DNA of 64,000 nucleotides from JACJXW01 sp964418125 (GCA_964418125.1 CAYQKY010000003.1:1-64000); one strand, 5' to 3'; positions 26,316 to 34,138 are shown, counted from the first letter of the stretch. Program-made: numbers and translations. The notes: generated by a model from the sequence alone, not told the origin.

Positions 26316-26551
26316 ATATATTCAATTTTTCTCTCCTTTTAGCGTAACAATTGCCAGTACAAGGCGTATACCGGTTCTATACAGGCAAGAATAACACATG
26401 GGAATAACCTGGGACTAAACCATTGCACCAGGCTTATCTTTTGTTTATCGGTATTGTTGCCAACACTAAATGCGTAACCAGGATAGGCTTCTAAATCTGT
26501 TGTAATTGCTAGCTCCCAGCCGATACAGGTAGCCTGGTAAAAAACAAAGAA

Positions 26552-26926
26552 ATGAATAGCAGCACCAAATCCCCTGACAGCAAACAATCCCTCCATGAAA
26601 AAAAAAATTGGTTGGGTAAGCTAAATGCCATAATCTCGGGTAAATTGCACGACCCCAACCTCACCATCCCAAAGATTGCGGAAGAACTGTATATGAGCGA
26701 ACGGCAGTTCTACCGCCGTGTAAAAAGAGAGACCGGATATACTCCTAACCAGTACCTGCAGGTCGCCAGGTTGGCCAAAGCGAAGGAATTGCTCCAGGCA
26801 AGAAAAGGCATTACCATAAAAGAAACGGCAATGTCGGTAGGATATTCCCGGCCCGACTATTTTTCGAAGTTGTTCGAAGATTATTTCGGGATCCGCCCGG
26901 CGGCATTTATGCGCAATTGCCAGTGA
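26552..26926 (+). CDS. Stand-alone AraC-type DNA-binding regulator
   Basis: This 124-residue protein is essentially only an AraC/XylS DNA-binding domain. It has two helix-turn-helix units: LTIPKIAEELYMSERQFYRRVKRETGYTPNQYL (about 38-70) and ITIKETAMSVGYSRPDYFSKLFEDYFGIRPAAF (about 88-120). There is no ligand-binding or receiver domain, although the first 25 residues are basic. The curlin gene lies 343 bases downstream. Two 13-bp direct repeats, spaced as AraC half-sites are, begin 21 bases after its stop codon. This makes it the best candidate for a local curli regulator. That link is inference. Confidence 0.87.
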   Translation: MNSSTKSPDSKQSLHEKKNWLGKLNAIISGKLHDPNLTIPKIAEELYMSERQFYRRVKRETGYTPNQYLQVARLAKAKELLQARKGITIKETAMSVGYSRPDYFSKLFEDYFGIRPAAFMRNCQ

Positions 26927-26946
26927 AAATATTGAAAAAAGTTTAA

Positions 26947-26980
26947 AATGGCAGAATATCCGTAGCGAATGGCAGAATAT
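26947..26980 (+). promoter_or_regulatory. AraC-type direct-repeat operator candidate
   Basis: AATGGCAGAATAT occurs at 26947-26959 and again, identical, at 26968-26980. The repeats start 21 bases apart, placing them on the same DNA face, which is the spacing of tandem AraC half-sites. The downstream copy ends 16 bases before the -7 element, so a bound activator could touch RNA polymerase. Confidence 0.6.
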
Positions 26981-26996
26981 TGAGAATGGATGTGTT

Positions 26997-27004
26997 TATC
27001 TTTG
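26997..27004 (+). promoter_or_regulatory. Bacteroidota -7 element (TATCTTTG) of the curli locus
   Basis: TATCTTTG matches TAnnTTTG exactly. The only TTG nearby (26980-26982) is too close for a normal -33 element, which suggests the promoter needs an activator. Confidence 0.65.
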
Positions 27005-27269
27005 CTACAACATTAATTGTTCCTCCCCCATTGTTCTCAGTCGCCCAAAAAATAACAAGAGGCTCAACCTGCACACCGAAACTGAAATTACTTCTTTTTT
27101 GGGGAAAGTTCACTTTCCGGAAAAGGCTGCTATTGCCTGCGCCCGATATGGCCTGCCTCCGAATAATGCCCGAGGCTGGCCTTAAAGTATTTTGACAGTA
27201 GGCAATGCGGATATTTCATTGAATCTAGTTTTTACTAACATTTTATTATCTTTAAACTTTAATTCGGAC

Positions 27270-28277
27270 ATGAAAAAGGTTTATTTACTGATCACAGCAT
27301 TGCTCTTTGTAGTAGGGGCAACCATAGCCCAGACAGAGAACAAATCGGATGTCACGATCTCTGGAGACAGCGATGACAATACCGTCACTATCAAGCAGGA
27401 CCAGGACGACGATGAAGTTAACGTTTCAGAAGTTAACATCCTCGACGAATCCGACTTCAACTCCGTCAATGTAAATCAGGATGGTGAAAACCAGGAGAGT
27501 GAAGTCAACATCACCAATGTCAGTTGGAGCAACGATGTCGATGTCGACCAGGATGATGAAGACAACGACTCTGAAGTCAACATCGACGGCAGCTGGGATA
27601 ACGAAGTGACCGTATGGCAGGAAAGCGATGATAATGAATCTGAAGTTAACATCATCGACTTCTCCGACGGCAACATCGTAGACGTTTATCAGTCTGGCGA
27701 TGGCGGCCACGAGTCGAATGTCGATATCCTTTTCGGTAGCAACATTAACGAAGTTACGGTTGAGCAACAAGGCGACCGCCAGGACTCTGACGTGGCCATT
27801 GCTGAAACCAGCGACGGCAACATCGTGGATGTCTATCAAACTGGTGAAGACAACGAATCCGACGTACTGATCTACGATGCCGGTTTTGACAACATCGTTG
27901 ATATCGACCAGGATGGTGAAGACAACGAATCGGATGTTTCCATCGTAGGATTCAACGTACTGAACGAAGTCTACGTAGACCAGGATGGCGATGACAACGA
28001 ATCGGATGTTCACATCTCCGACCGTTCCGACCTGAACTACGTCAATATCGACCAGGACGGCGACGACCTCGACTCCTATGTTGAGATCGCCGGTGATTCC
28101 GATGACAACTGGGTTGAAGTAGACCAGAACAACGAAGACCACGAGTCTTACATCGGCATCCTCGACGGCAGCAGCGAGAACAACGTATTCGTTACCCAGA
28201 AGGGAGACTACAGCACCAGCGACGTGCTGATCATGGGCGACTCCAGCGGCAACACCGTTGACGTTTCTCAGAAATAA
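27270..28277 (+). CDS. csgA: Major curlin-like subunit, very acidic, 13 repeats
   Basis: This 335-residue protein has a signal peptide (MKKVYLLITALLFVVGATIAQ). The rest is about 13 tandem repeats of 23-25 residues with the frame SxVxIxxxSxxNxVxVxQxGDxNE. Conserved are the glutamine of the second strand and a Q-x-G turn, as in CsgA curlin repeats. E. coli CsgA has five repeats of about 22 residues, so this subunit is much longer. Aspartate and glutamate dominate and there are few lysines or arginines. Many turns read DQDGDDN or DQDGEDN, resembling calcium-binding loops. Each repeat should form one rung of a beta-solenoid amyloid exported through CsgG. A hairpin follows at 28305-28332. Confidence 0.85.
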   Translation: MKKVYLLITALLFVVGATIAQTENKSDVTISGDSDDNTVTIKQDQDDDEVNVSEVNILDESDFNSVNVNQDGENQESEVNITNVSWSNDVDVDQDDEDNDSEVNIDGSWDNEVTVWQESDDNESEVNIIDFSDGNIVDVYQSGDGGHESNVDILFGSNINEVTVEQQGDRQDSDVAIAETSDGNIVDVYQTGEDNESDVLIYDAGFDNIVDIDQDGEDNESDVSIVGFNVLNEVYVDQDGDDNESDVHISDRSDLNYVNIDQDGDDLDSYVEIAGDSDDNWVEVDQNNEDHESYIGILDGSSENNVFVTQKGDYSTSDVLIMGDSSGNTVDVSQK

Positions 28278-28304
28278 GCGAACCCGATATAACGGAAAAT
28301 GGTT

Positions 28305-28332
28305 AGAGAAAGAGCAGGATCGCTCTTTCTCT
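28305..28332 (+). terminator. Hairpin between the major and minor curlin genes (attenuator candidate)
   Basis: An 11-bp perfect stem, AGAGAAAGAGC (28305-28315) with GCTCTTTCTCT (28322-28332), has a six-base loop. Only a weak T tract follows, so partial read-through is likely. It could make csgA mRNA exceed that of the downstream genes. Confidence 0.6.
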
Positions 28333-28364
28333 TTCCTGGTTTGTTACCCCTAAATACTGTATTT

Positions 28365-28907
28365 ATGAAAAAAATGAACCATCTAACTTTATTTTGCCTT
28401 CTCCTCATTCTACCCATCGCTCTTGGCGCCCAGGTAAATGGCAATGCAGAAGATGAACTGATAGAAGCTCTGGAAATTGTACCGGGCCTCGACGGCAATC
28501 TCAGCCAGGTGGTTCTGGACCAGGCCTCCTCCAACGTGGTAGACATCCAACTGTACAACCGCCAGCTTGCCGATGTACAGCAAATTGGCAGCTACAATGA
28601 GATCTATCTCACCATGGACGGCGACCGGAATGGAGCTGCAATCCGCCAGAATGGTAATGGCAATTATACAGAAATCGACCTGCTGGGAGAGGAAACCACC
28701 ATCGGTGTTCTTCAGAATGGCAATGACAACTACCTGCACCTCGATTATCAGAATTTGGAAGAGGTCAACGCCCGTTTCATCCAGAACGGATCCAACATCA
28801 ACGTGACCCACAGGGCTCAGGATGTCGAAGGAATCGATTATACCATAGAGTTCACCGGGTATGATATGAATATTCAGGTCGAGGACCTGAACCGGTATAT
28901 TAGGTAA
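28365..28907 (+). CDS. csgB: Minor curlin-like protein (possible nucleator)
   Basis: This 180-residue protein has a signal peptide (about 1-22, ending LGAQ). A short acidic N-terminal segment (EDELIEALEIVPGLDGN) comes before about four curlin-like repeats. These are marked by Q-x-G-x-x-N motifs: QQIGSYN, RQNGNGN, LQNGNDN and IQNGSNIN. It is less acidic and less regular than the major subunit, with asparagine-rich turns nearer to classical CsgA/CsgB. By size and position it may nucleate or cap the fibre, as CsgB does, but the CsgB assignment is inference. In E. coli csgB precedes csgA, whereas here the order is reversed. Confidence 0.7.
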   Translation: MKKMNHLTLFCLLLILPIALGAQVNGNAEDELIEALEIVPGLDGNLSQVVLDQASSNVVDIQLYNRQLADVQQIGSYNEIYLTMDGDRNGAAIRQNGNGNYTEIDLLGEETTIGVLQNGNDNYLHLDYQNLEEVNARFIQNGSNINVTHRAQDVEGIDYTIEFTGYDMNIQVEDLNRYIR

Positions 28908-29037
28908 TACCTGTTCGAGGTAATCGAAATCTGCCTCTATTCTCTTTTTGCACCCTTTTGTGGGAATGGAATATTATATTTATTTCAGCCTGCCAGCCAT
29001 TCGCAGGCTTCATCAAACCTAAAATGACTATTCAGTT

Positions 29038-29451
29038 ATGCATAGATTTTTCTCAGCCCTGATGATCCTTTCTTTTAGTGGCGTTTTTGCTTTTGGGCAA
29101 GGCATGGGAAAAAAAGCAACCGTAGACGGACAGATCCTTTATGAAATAAAAGGAAACAAAATAAGCATAGAGGCCTATTGTGAGAACCTATCGGAAAAAA
29201 GCCTCGAACTCACCTATAAAATGAAAGTCGCTCAGATGGATGAGCGAAACAACTCCGTATCCAACAGCCAGGGTGGAAAAAAAGAACTGGCTGCTCTGGA
29301 ATCCAAAACCCTTTCGTCTTCCTCTTTTTCCTGGAGAGAAGGCAGCCGCCTCAAAATCTCCCTCGACATTTACCACAGAAAAAAACTTCTGGACTCAGAC
29401 ACCCTTGAACTGTCCATGACAGACGAAAGTGAAGGGGTATCTGAAGAATAG
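29038..29451 (+). CDS. CsgH-like periplasmic curli chaperone or inhibitor
   Basis: This 137-residue protein has a signal peptide (1-21, ending FAFGQ). The beta-rich mature part (KATVDGQILYEIKGNKISIEAYCENLS, then LELTYKMKVAQMDERNNSVSNSQGG) matches in strand order the N-terminal half of the CsgE fusion protein encoded at 29789. The shared features are a VxGxIxYEvKGxxIxxxAxxEN start, a middle DxxNNxxSxxQxG turn and a final L-x-D-xD-TL strand. CsgC/CsgH proteins have this small immunoglobulin-like fold and block premature curlin aggregation. The family name is inferred from the fold pattern and locus; direct similarity to CsgH is weak by eye. Confidence 0.65.
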   Translation: MHRFFSALMILSFSGVFAFGQGMGKKATVDGQILYEIKGNKISIEAYCENLSEKSLELTYKMKVAQMDERNNSVSNSQGGKKELAALESKTLSSSSFSWREGSRLKISLDIYHRKKLLDSDTLELSMTDESEGVSEE

Positions 29452-29788
29452 CCCTGGGCTGCATCCGTAGCTTCGGGGAAGCGATTTTTTTTTAGCTGAA
29501 GGAAACATTCCTTTGGGAATTGCCGTACAACAAACCGGAAGTGGGTTTTTCAGGTAAAAAACAAAGCAGGAATCCCGCTCAGGGCCTGCTCAGATTCCAG
29601 GGTGTTTAAAGAGAAGAAAACTATACACTCCACAATACACCCTTAAGGAGGCATACAAACCATCGTATTACTGTTGTTTTTTCATGCGGGCCTGCCCATG
29701 GGGCGAGACGGCCGTAGTGAATTCGTGTGAAGCTTCCCGGAAGGAGGCAAGGATCGAAAAGTGCATATTAATCCCATATTGAATAGTT
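29452..29788 (+). other. Intergenic region between the CsgH-like and CsgE genes
   Basis: These 337 bases hold no convincing gene. A short hairpin, GCTTC-GGG-GAAGC (29470-29482), is followed by GATTTTTTTTT and could terminate transcripts from the csgA side. No TAnnTTTG element was seen before csgE, so it is unclear whether csgE has its own promoter. Confidence 0.5.
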
Positions 29789-30571
29789 ATGAACAGGCTA
29801 TTACTTGTATCGTTGATGATTATTTTTGGAGGAATGGTTGCTTTGGGGCAAGACCTGGAGGAAGAAGCTGTCCTGCAGGGAAGTATCACTTATGAAGTAA
29901 AAGGAGAAGATATCATCCTCAAGGCACAGGCCGAGAACACTACCACAGATGAAGTTATCATCAGCTACGATTTCTTTCTTACCGGAACAGACAAAAACAA
30001 CAATGCTTTGTCCAGCAACCAGAGCGCACAGGCGAAGCTGAGTGGGGGCGAAGTCAAAGAGCTGGCTACTACCCGGGCCGTCCTGGCGGAGGTAGAGGAA
30101 TTTGAAGCTGTCCTGCTCCTCTATTTTCAGGATGTACTAATGGACGCCGATACGCTGGCTTATTCCGCCGGCAAACAAAAACAGGCGCCTGAGGCTGAAT
30201 TCGAGGAAGACATTTCCCAGGAAGTAGATTTTGAAGGCCAGGAATCCGGTTTTGAATTCGGTGGACTGATCATTGACAATACCCGCACCCGCGCAGGAAG
30301 AGAACTTTATGACCTCTTCTATTCCGGATGGGAAGCTCCTTCCGGAGCGGGGGATTTCTATATTAAGCTCGAGGAATTTCCGGGCCGTGGGAGGATAACC
30401 CGCCTTGTCGTATGGCTTGATGATGAGAGGGTGGTGGAAGCCAACCTGCAGCCCAACTACGATTACCTGGAAGGGCTTGCCGATTACGTAAATTCCCGCC
30501 TCCGAAGCTTGCTTATCCGCAGAGCAGAAACGGGAGACAACCTCGAAGAAGAACTGCAAGGCATTTACTAA
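29789..30571 (+). CDS. csgE: CsgE with an N-terminal CsgH-like domain
   Basis: This 260-residue protein has a signal peptide (1-20, ending VALGQ). Residues about 25-130 form a CsgH-like beta domain (AVLQGSITYEVKGEDIILKAQAEN, TDKNNNALSSNQSAQ, VLMDADTLAYS). An acidic linker (about 130-153) follows. Residues about 155-250 are CsgE: GGLIIDNTRTRAGRELYDLFYSGWEAP, DFYIKLEEFPGRGRITRLVVWLDDERVV and LQPNYDYLEGLADYVNSRL. CsgE caps the periplasmic mouth of CsgG and delivers curlin. E. coli CsgE has only the second part, about 107 mature residues. The gene is followed 20 bases later by csgF. Confidence 0.87.
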   Translation: MNRLLLVSLMIIFGGMVALGQDLEEEAVLQGSITYEVKGEDIILKAQAENTTTDEVIISYDFFLTGTDKNNNALSSNQSAQAKLSGGEVKELATTRAVLAEVEEFEAVLLLYFQDVLMDADTLAYSAGKQKQAPEAEFEEDISQEVDFEGQESGFEFGGLIIDNTRTRAGRELYDLFYSGWEAPSGAGDFYIKLEEFPGRGRITRLVVWLDDERVVEANLQPNYDYLEGLADYVNSRLRSLLIRRAETGDNLEEELQGIY

Positions 30572-30591
30572 CAATTATAATTCCTTAAACC

Positions 30592-31008
30592 ATGAACATT
30601 AAATCCAAACTCTTAGCTCTCTTTTTACTCACCGCCCCTGTTTTCCTGTATAGCCAGGACTTTATCTATACTCCGACAAACCCGGCATTTGGGGGCAACT
30701 ACCTGAACTACAGCTGGATGCTCAGTTCCGCCAATGCACAAAACACCTTCACGGCCGAGGATGACCGCGACAGAGGCAGGAACTCGCTCGACCGTTTTAC
30801 CGAGTCGCTGAACAACCAGCTCCTGAGCCAGTTATCCCGAAACCTCCTTCAGTCGGAGAGTCTTTTTGGGGAGGATGGAATTCAAACCGGGACTTATGAG
30901 TTCGGAGACATACTCGTCGATGTGGTGCCTGGGCTGGATGGGCTGGTCGTTACCATCAGTGACCTGTCTACCGGAAACCAGACACAGATAACTGTTCCCT
31001 ATTTCTGA
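30592..31008 (+). CDS. csgF: Curli assembly protein CsgF
   Basis: This 138-residue secreted protein has a signal peptide (1-20, ending LYSQ). The mature N terminus DFIYTPTNPAFGGNYLNYSWMLSSANAQN matches the CsgF segment that plugs into the CsgG channel, including the invariant NPxFGGN and the S-x-A-x-AQN helix. The middle is DRFTESLNNQLLSQLSRNLL, and the C terminus (YEFGDILVDVVPGLDGLVVTISDLSTGNQTQITVPYF) is the expected beta domain. CsgF makes a second constriction on CsgG and couples secretion to nucleation. The length agrees with E. coli CsgF. It lies between csgE and csgG in the same direction. Confidence 0.93.
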   Translation: MNIKSKLLALFLLTAPVFLYSQDFIYTPTNPAFGGNYLNYSWMLSSANAQNTFTAEDDRDRGRNSLDRFTESLNNQLLSQLSRNLLQSESLFGEDGIQTGTYEFGDILVDVVPGLDGLVVTISDLSTGNQTQITVPYF

Positions 31009-31149
31009 TATCAGGCTTAAAAAATATCCATAATACCTAATAAAAGTTAGAGTTTGGATGGCTTGGCTACCTGTGCCAGGGTAGCAATGTGTTCCATGGT
31101 TACGGGTAGTCGAGCTTTTTCCAAATTCCGAATTTCCAAACTCCTTATC

Positions 31150-32535
31150 ATGAAAAAGCATTTATGGATAACCGTTGTTATTCTTTCCTGGGTATTCTCC
31201 GGCTGTGGGGCATTTCTCAACCAGCCCATGAAAACCACCCGGGCCAGGCTTGGAGAGGAAACGCCTTTCAACTTTCACCTGCGTAACCTCCCCAAACCGG
31301 AAGAACCCATTATAGTTGCAGTGTATAAATTGCGGGACCAAACCGGCCAATACAAACCTACTGATGTCGGTACCAGTTGGTCAACCGCAGTTACCCAGGG
31401 CGCAACTAACATCCTGATCAAATCCCTGATGGATTCCGGATGGTTTACCGTTATAGAAAGAGAAAATGTGGGCAACCTTCTCAACGAACGTAAGATCATT
31501 CGTTCCACGAGGATGGAGTTCAACCGGGAAAATCCAAGCCAGGCGCTGATCTCTCCGCTTTTGTTCGCCGGGATGATCATCGAGGGGGGAATAGTTTCCT
31601 ATGAATCCAACATAATGACCGGTGGAGTAGGGGTCCGCTACTTTGGCGCCGGCGGTTCGGGGAAATACCGGCAGGACCGCGTTACCGTCTATCTTCGCGC
31701 CATTGCCACCAAGTCCGGACGAGTCCTGAAAAATGTGTACACCTCAAAGACACTGCTTTCTCAGGCGATGGATGGCGGGCTTTTCCGGTTCGTTAAATTC
31801 AGCCGTTTGCTGGAAGTGGAAACCGGCTTCACTTACAATGAACCTGCCGATATGGCTGTTACGGAAGCTATTGAAAAAGCGGTTTACAGCCTTATTCTGG
31901 AAGGTGCTCAGGAAGGGCTCTGGCGTGCAGACAGTTCCCAGCAGGCTATGATGAATGGCGCGCTGGCTACTTATCAACAGGAGAAAGAAGAAATGGAACA
32001 GGTGGACCTGGTGGGCAGGGAACACGTCGACCACCAGCATTATTCTTCCTTTTCGCTGAGCGGAGCCAGCTTGTTATACCAGGGGGATTACCCCAACCCA
32101 ACCTTACGCCTGGGGGCAGAGGCCGGGATCACCGCCGTTTTTTCTCCAGGTATTGCCTTTCACCTTGGCTTTGGGAAAAGCAGCCTGGCAACAGAACAGG
32201 TTTTCGACCGGAAAGTGACCTACTTCGACGGCTCCATCCGCTTGCGGTTGTTGCCCACCGACCGAATTTCTCCTTTCCTGTTTGCAGGAGGAGGGCTGAT
32301 GATGCCTGACGGAGAATCACTGCCCAATGCCGTTACATCCAACACCCTTCTCAAACTCAATGCAGGGGTGGGGCTGGAGTATTTCATAACCGATTATATG
32401 GGGCTCGAATTGGCTCTTGATAACAATTACCTCATGAGCGATGGGCTCGATGGAGTGGTCAACGGAAAGTACAATGATTTCTTTTATCGCTCCCGTGTGG
32501 GAGTCAAGTACTACCTGAACCGCAACAAAAAGTAA
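31150..32535 (+). CDS. csgG: Curli secretion channel CsgG with C-terminal barrel-like extension
   Basis: This 461-residue lipoprotein has a lipobox at FSGC (C19). Residues about 50-280 are CsgG: PIIVAVYKLRDQTGQYKP, STAVTQGATNILIKSLMDSGWFTVIERENVGNLLNERKIIRS, GGIVSYESNIMTGGVGVRYFG and FRFVKFSRLLEVETGFTYNEP. The eyelet segment reads KPTDVGTSWSTAV, so the E. coli Tyr51-Asn55-Phe56 constriction is replaced, with tryptophan at the Phe56 position. An additional 180 or so residues (about 285-461) form alternating strands typical of an OmpA-like small barrel. E. coli CsgG has 277 residues. The ATG at 31150 gives the lipoprotein signal; an in-frame start at 31054 would not. Confidence 0.92.
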   Translation: MKKHLWITVVILSWVFSGCGAFLNQPMKTTRARLGEETPFNFHLRNLPKPEEPIIVAVYKLRDQTGQYKPTDVGTSWSTAVTQGATNILIKSLMDSGWFTVIERENVGNLLNERKIIRSTRMEFNRENPSQALISPLLFAGMIIEGGIVSYESNIMTGGVGVRYFGAGGSGKYRQDRVTVYLRAIATKSGRVLKNVYTSKTLLSQAMDGGLFRFVKFSRLLEVETGFTYNEPADMAVTEAIEKAVYSLILEGAQEGLWRADSSQQAMMNGALATYQQEKEEMEQVDLVGREHVDHQHYSSFSLSGASLLYQGDYPNPTLRLGAEAGITAVFSPGIAFHLGFGKSSLATEQVFDRKVTYFDGSIRLRLLPTDRISPFLFAGGGLMMPDGESLPNAVTSNTLLKLNAGVGLEYFITDYMGLELALDNNYLMSDGLDGVVNGKYNDFFYRSRVGVKYYLNRNKK

Positions 32536-32542
32536 TAATCCC

Positions 32543-34063
32543 ATGAAAAAACTGATTTATTTATTTGCTCTTGTGATCTCCCTGGGCAGTTGCCGGGAAG
32601 ATACCATAGACCTACAAACCTATGGGCGGCTGATAGGAGAGGTGTTGGATGCTGAGACACTCGTTCCTGTTCCCGGTGTAAGTATTACGACTAATCCGGA
32701 GTCTGACCTGGCCATAACTGACGAATTCGGTGAGTTTGTTATCGACTCTCTCCTCGAAGGCTCCTACAGCATACGGGGAAGAGTGGCAGGGTATGACGAC
32801 GGCATCCTCAGCGTTCAGGTGGAAGGCGACCGCATCAACTCCATTAAATTGCTGATGGCCAAAAGTGTCGATGACAATAGCCCGCCTTCCCGGCCTAATG
32901 TAATACAACCTGCCACTGGAGCCCAGGGGGTTAGCCCCGGCCTTACGTTTTCCTGGTCCAGCGCCGATATGGATGGAGACTCCCTGTTGTACGATGTATT
33001 TCTTTTTACTTCCGATACCAGTACGGCCATCCCGCTGGCTAGGGAGACGCCTGACACTTTCCTCCAGATTGAAAATTTGGGGTTCGGCCGCCAGTATTTC
33101 TGGCAGGTCGTTGTTGATGATGGCGTTAATCCTGCCGTATTCGGGGAGGTATGGAGTTTCTCGGTTCAGGAATACCCGAAAGATGAATATCGCTTCACTT
33201 TCGTAAGGCCGGCCGGCGGAAACCTGGTTCTATTCGGGGGAAGAGAGCCCATGGATGTCAACGATGAAGAATTGTCATTCCAATTGACGAACGCCAACCG
33301 TTCTTACTGGAGGCCGAGGTTGCGGCCGGTTCTGAGAGACCAGATGGCAGCCCTTCGCCTGATAGATAATGAACCTCATATTTTCGTGATGGAACGGGAT
33401 GGGTCACACCCTCAGAGAGTGACCAGCGCTGTCCCCCTGCGGTCGAAAGACGAAAATATCGCTTCCTATTGCTGGTCTCCAACCGGGGACCAACTGCTAT
33501 ACATGAATTTCGGACGGCTGTATCGGATCAACAAAGATGGGAGCGGCCTTAGCCTGATAGCGGAGGCGGATGACGGATACTTTTTCACCGGCGTGGATTG
33601 GACGCCGCTCGACAACAATACCATCGTGGCTACCGCCGAACGCCCTGACAGTTATCACAGCAAATTGTACATATTTCAGATGGATTCCGTTCCGGCTACC
33701 AGGCCGGAAACAGAACTCGACGGCCTGATCAGGAGCCCTGTTTTTGACCCCACCGGAAAAAGGATAGCTTTTTCTTTCAATTCCGCCAATAGCCTTTCCG
33801 CTGACGGGCGCCCCCTGGATAGCCAGATCTGGATCTTTAACCGGCAAACCGGAGGTATCACAAACTATTCATTTGAAAAGGAGCCTGGGACCAACGATTC
33901 ACAGCCCCGTTTTACCAATGGCGGCACCAAAATATTATTCGTTAATAAAGCATCTGACAATATTGGCCCATCCAGGGTAATGTTGATGGACGTGCAGACC
34001 AACTCACAAAACCAAACCCGGGTTTTGCTGTTCGACAATGCAGATATGCCGGATTGGAACTGA
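32543..34063 (+). CDS. Lipoprotein with carboxypeptidase-regulatory-like and beta-propeller domains
   Basis: This 506-residue lipoprotein has a lipobox at SLGSC (C17). Residues about 28-105 are a carboxypeptidase-regulatory-like beta-sandwich (GRLIGEVLDAETLVPVPGVSITTNPESDLAITDEFGEFVIDSLLEGSYSI). Residues about 112-210 look like an Fn3-type domain (PSRPNVIQPATGAQGVSPGLTFSWSSADMDGDSLLYDVFLF). Residues about 215-505 carry TolB/WD40-like blades, for example FVMERDGSHPQRVT, SYCWSPTGDQLLYMNFGRLYRINKDGSGL and GKRIAFSFNS. It starts seven bases after csgG, so it is almost certainly co-transcribed and probably helps fibre export or anchoring at the outer membrane. It has no counterpart in the E. coli curli operons. 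Confidence 0.82.
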   Translation: MKKLIYLFALVISLGSCREDTIDLQTYGRLIGEVLDAETLVPVPGVSITTNPESDLAITDEFGEFVIDSLLEGSYSIRGRVAGYDDGILSVQVEGDRINSIKLLMAKSVDDNSPPSRPNVIQPATGAQGVSPGLTFSWSSADMDGDSLLYDVFLFTSDTSTAIPLARETPDTFLQIENLGFGRQYFWQVVVDDGVNPAVFGEVWSFSVQEYPKDEYRFTFVRPAGGNLVLFGGREPMDVNDEELSFQLTNANRSYWRPRLRPVLRDQMAALRLIDNEPHIFVMERDGSHPQRVTSAVPLRSKDENIASYCWSPTGDQLLYMNFGRLYRINKDGSGLSLIAEADDGYFFTGVDWTPLDNNTIVATAERPDSYHSKLYIFQMDSVPATRPETELDGLIRSPVFDPTGKRIAFSFNSANSLSADGRPLDSQIWIFNRQTGGITNYSFEKEPGTNDSQPRFTNGGTKILFVNKASDNIGPSRVMLMDVQTNSQNQTRVLLFDNADMPDWN

Positions 34064-34080
34064 CCCTTCACGGAGCATGC

Positions 34081-34118
34081 AAAAAAAGGCTCCTCTCGCT
34101 GCGAGAGGAGCCTTTTTT
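34081..34118. terminator. Bidirectional terminator between the curli lipoprotein and the giant surface protein
   Basis: The stem GGCTCCTCTCG (34088-34098) pairs with CGAGAGGAGCC (34102-34112). A7 and T6 tracts at the two sides extend the pairing. It ends two converging genes. Confidence 0.92.
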
Positions 34119-34138
34119 AAAATAGGTAACCGTTGGAG

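Larger units (their letters stand above)
26927..27269 (+). promoter_or_regulatory. Control region and long leader of the curlin gene
   Basis: These 343 bases hold no convincing gene. In order they contain two direct repeats (26947-26980), a perfect -7 element (26997-27004), a palindrome GGAAAGT-TC-ACTTTCC (27103-27118), and a second, imperfect -7-like TATCTTTA (27247-27254) just before the ATG at 27270. Initiation near 27011 would give a leader of about 260 bases. Confidence 0.6.

Noticed and set aside
27426..28142. Minus-strand frame over the curlin gene, rich in Val, Ile and Asp
   Set aside because: It is the antisense reading of GAC/GTC/ATC-rich curlin repeats.
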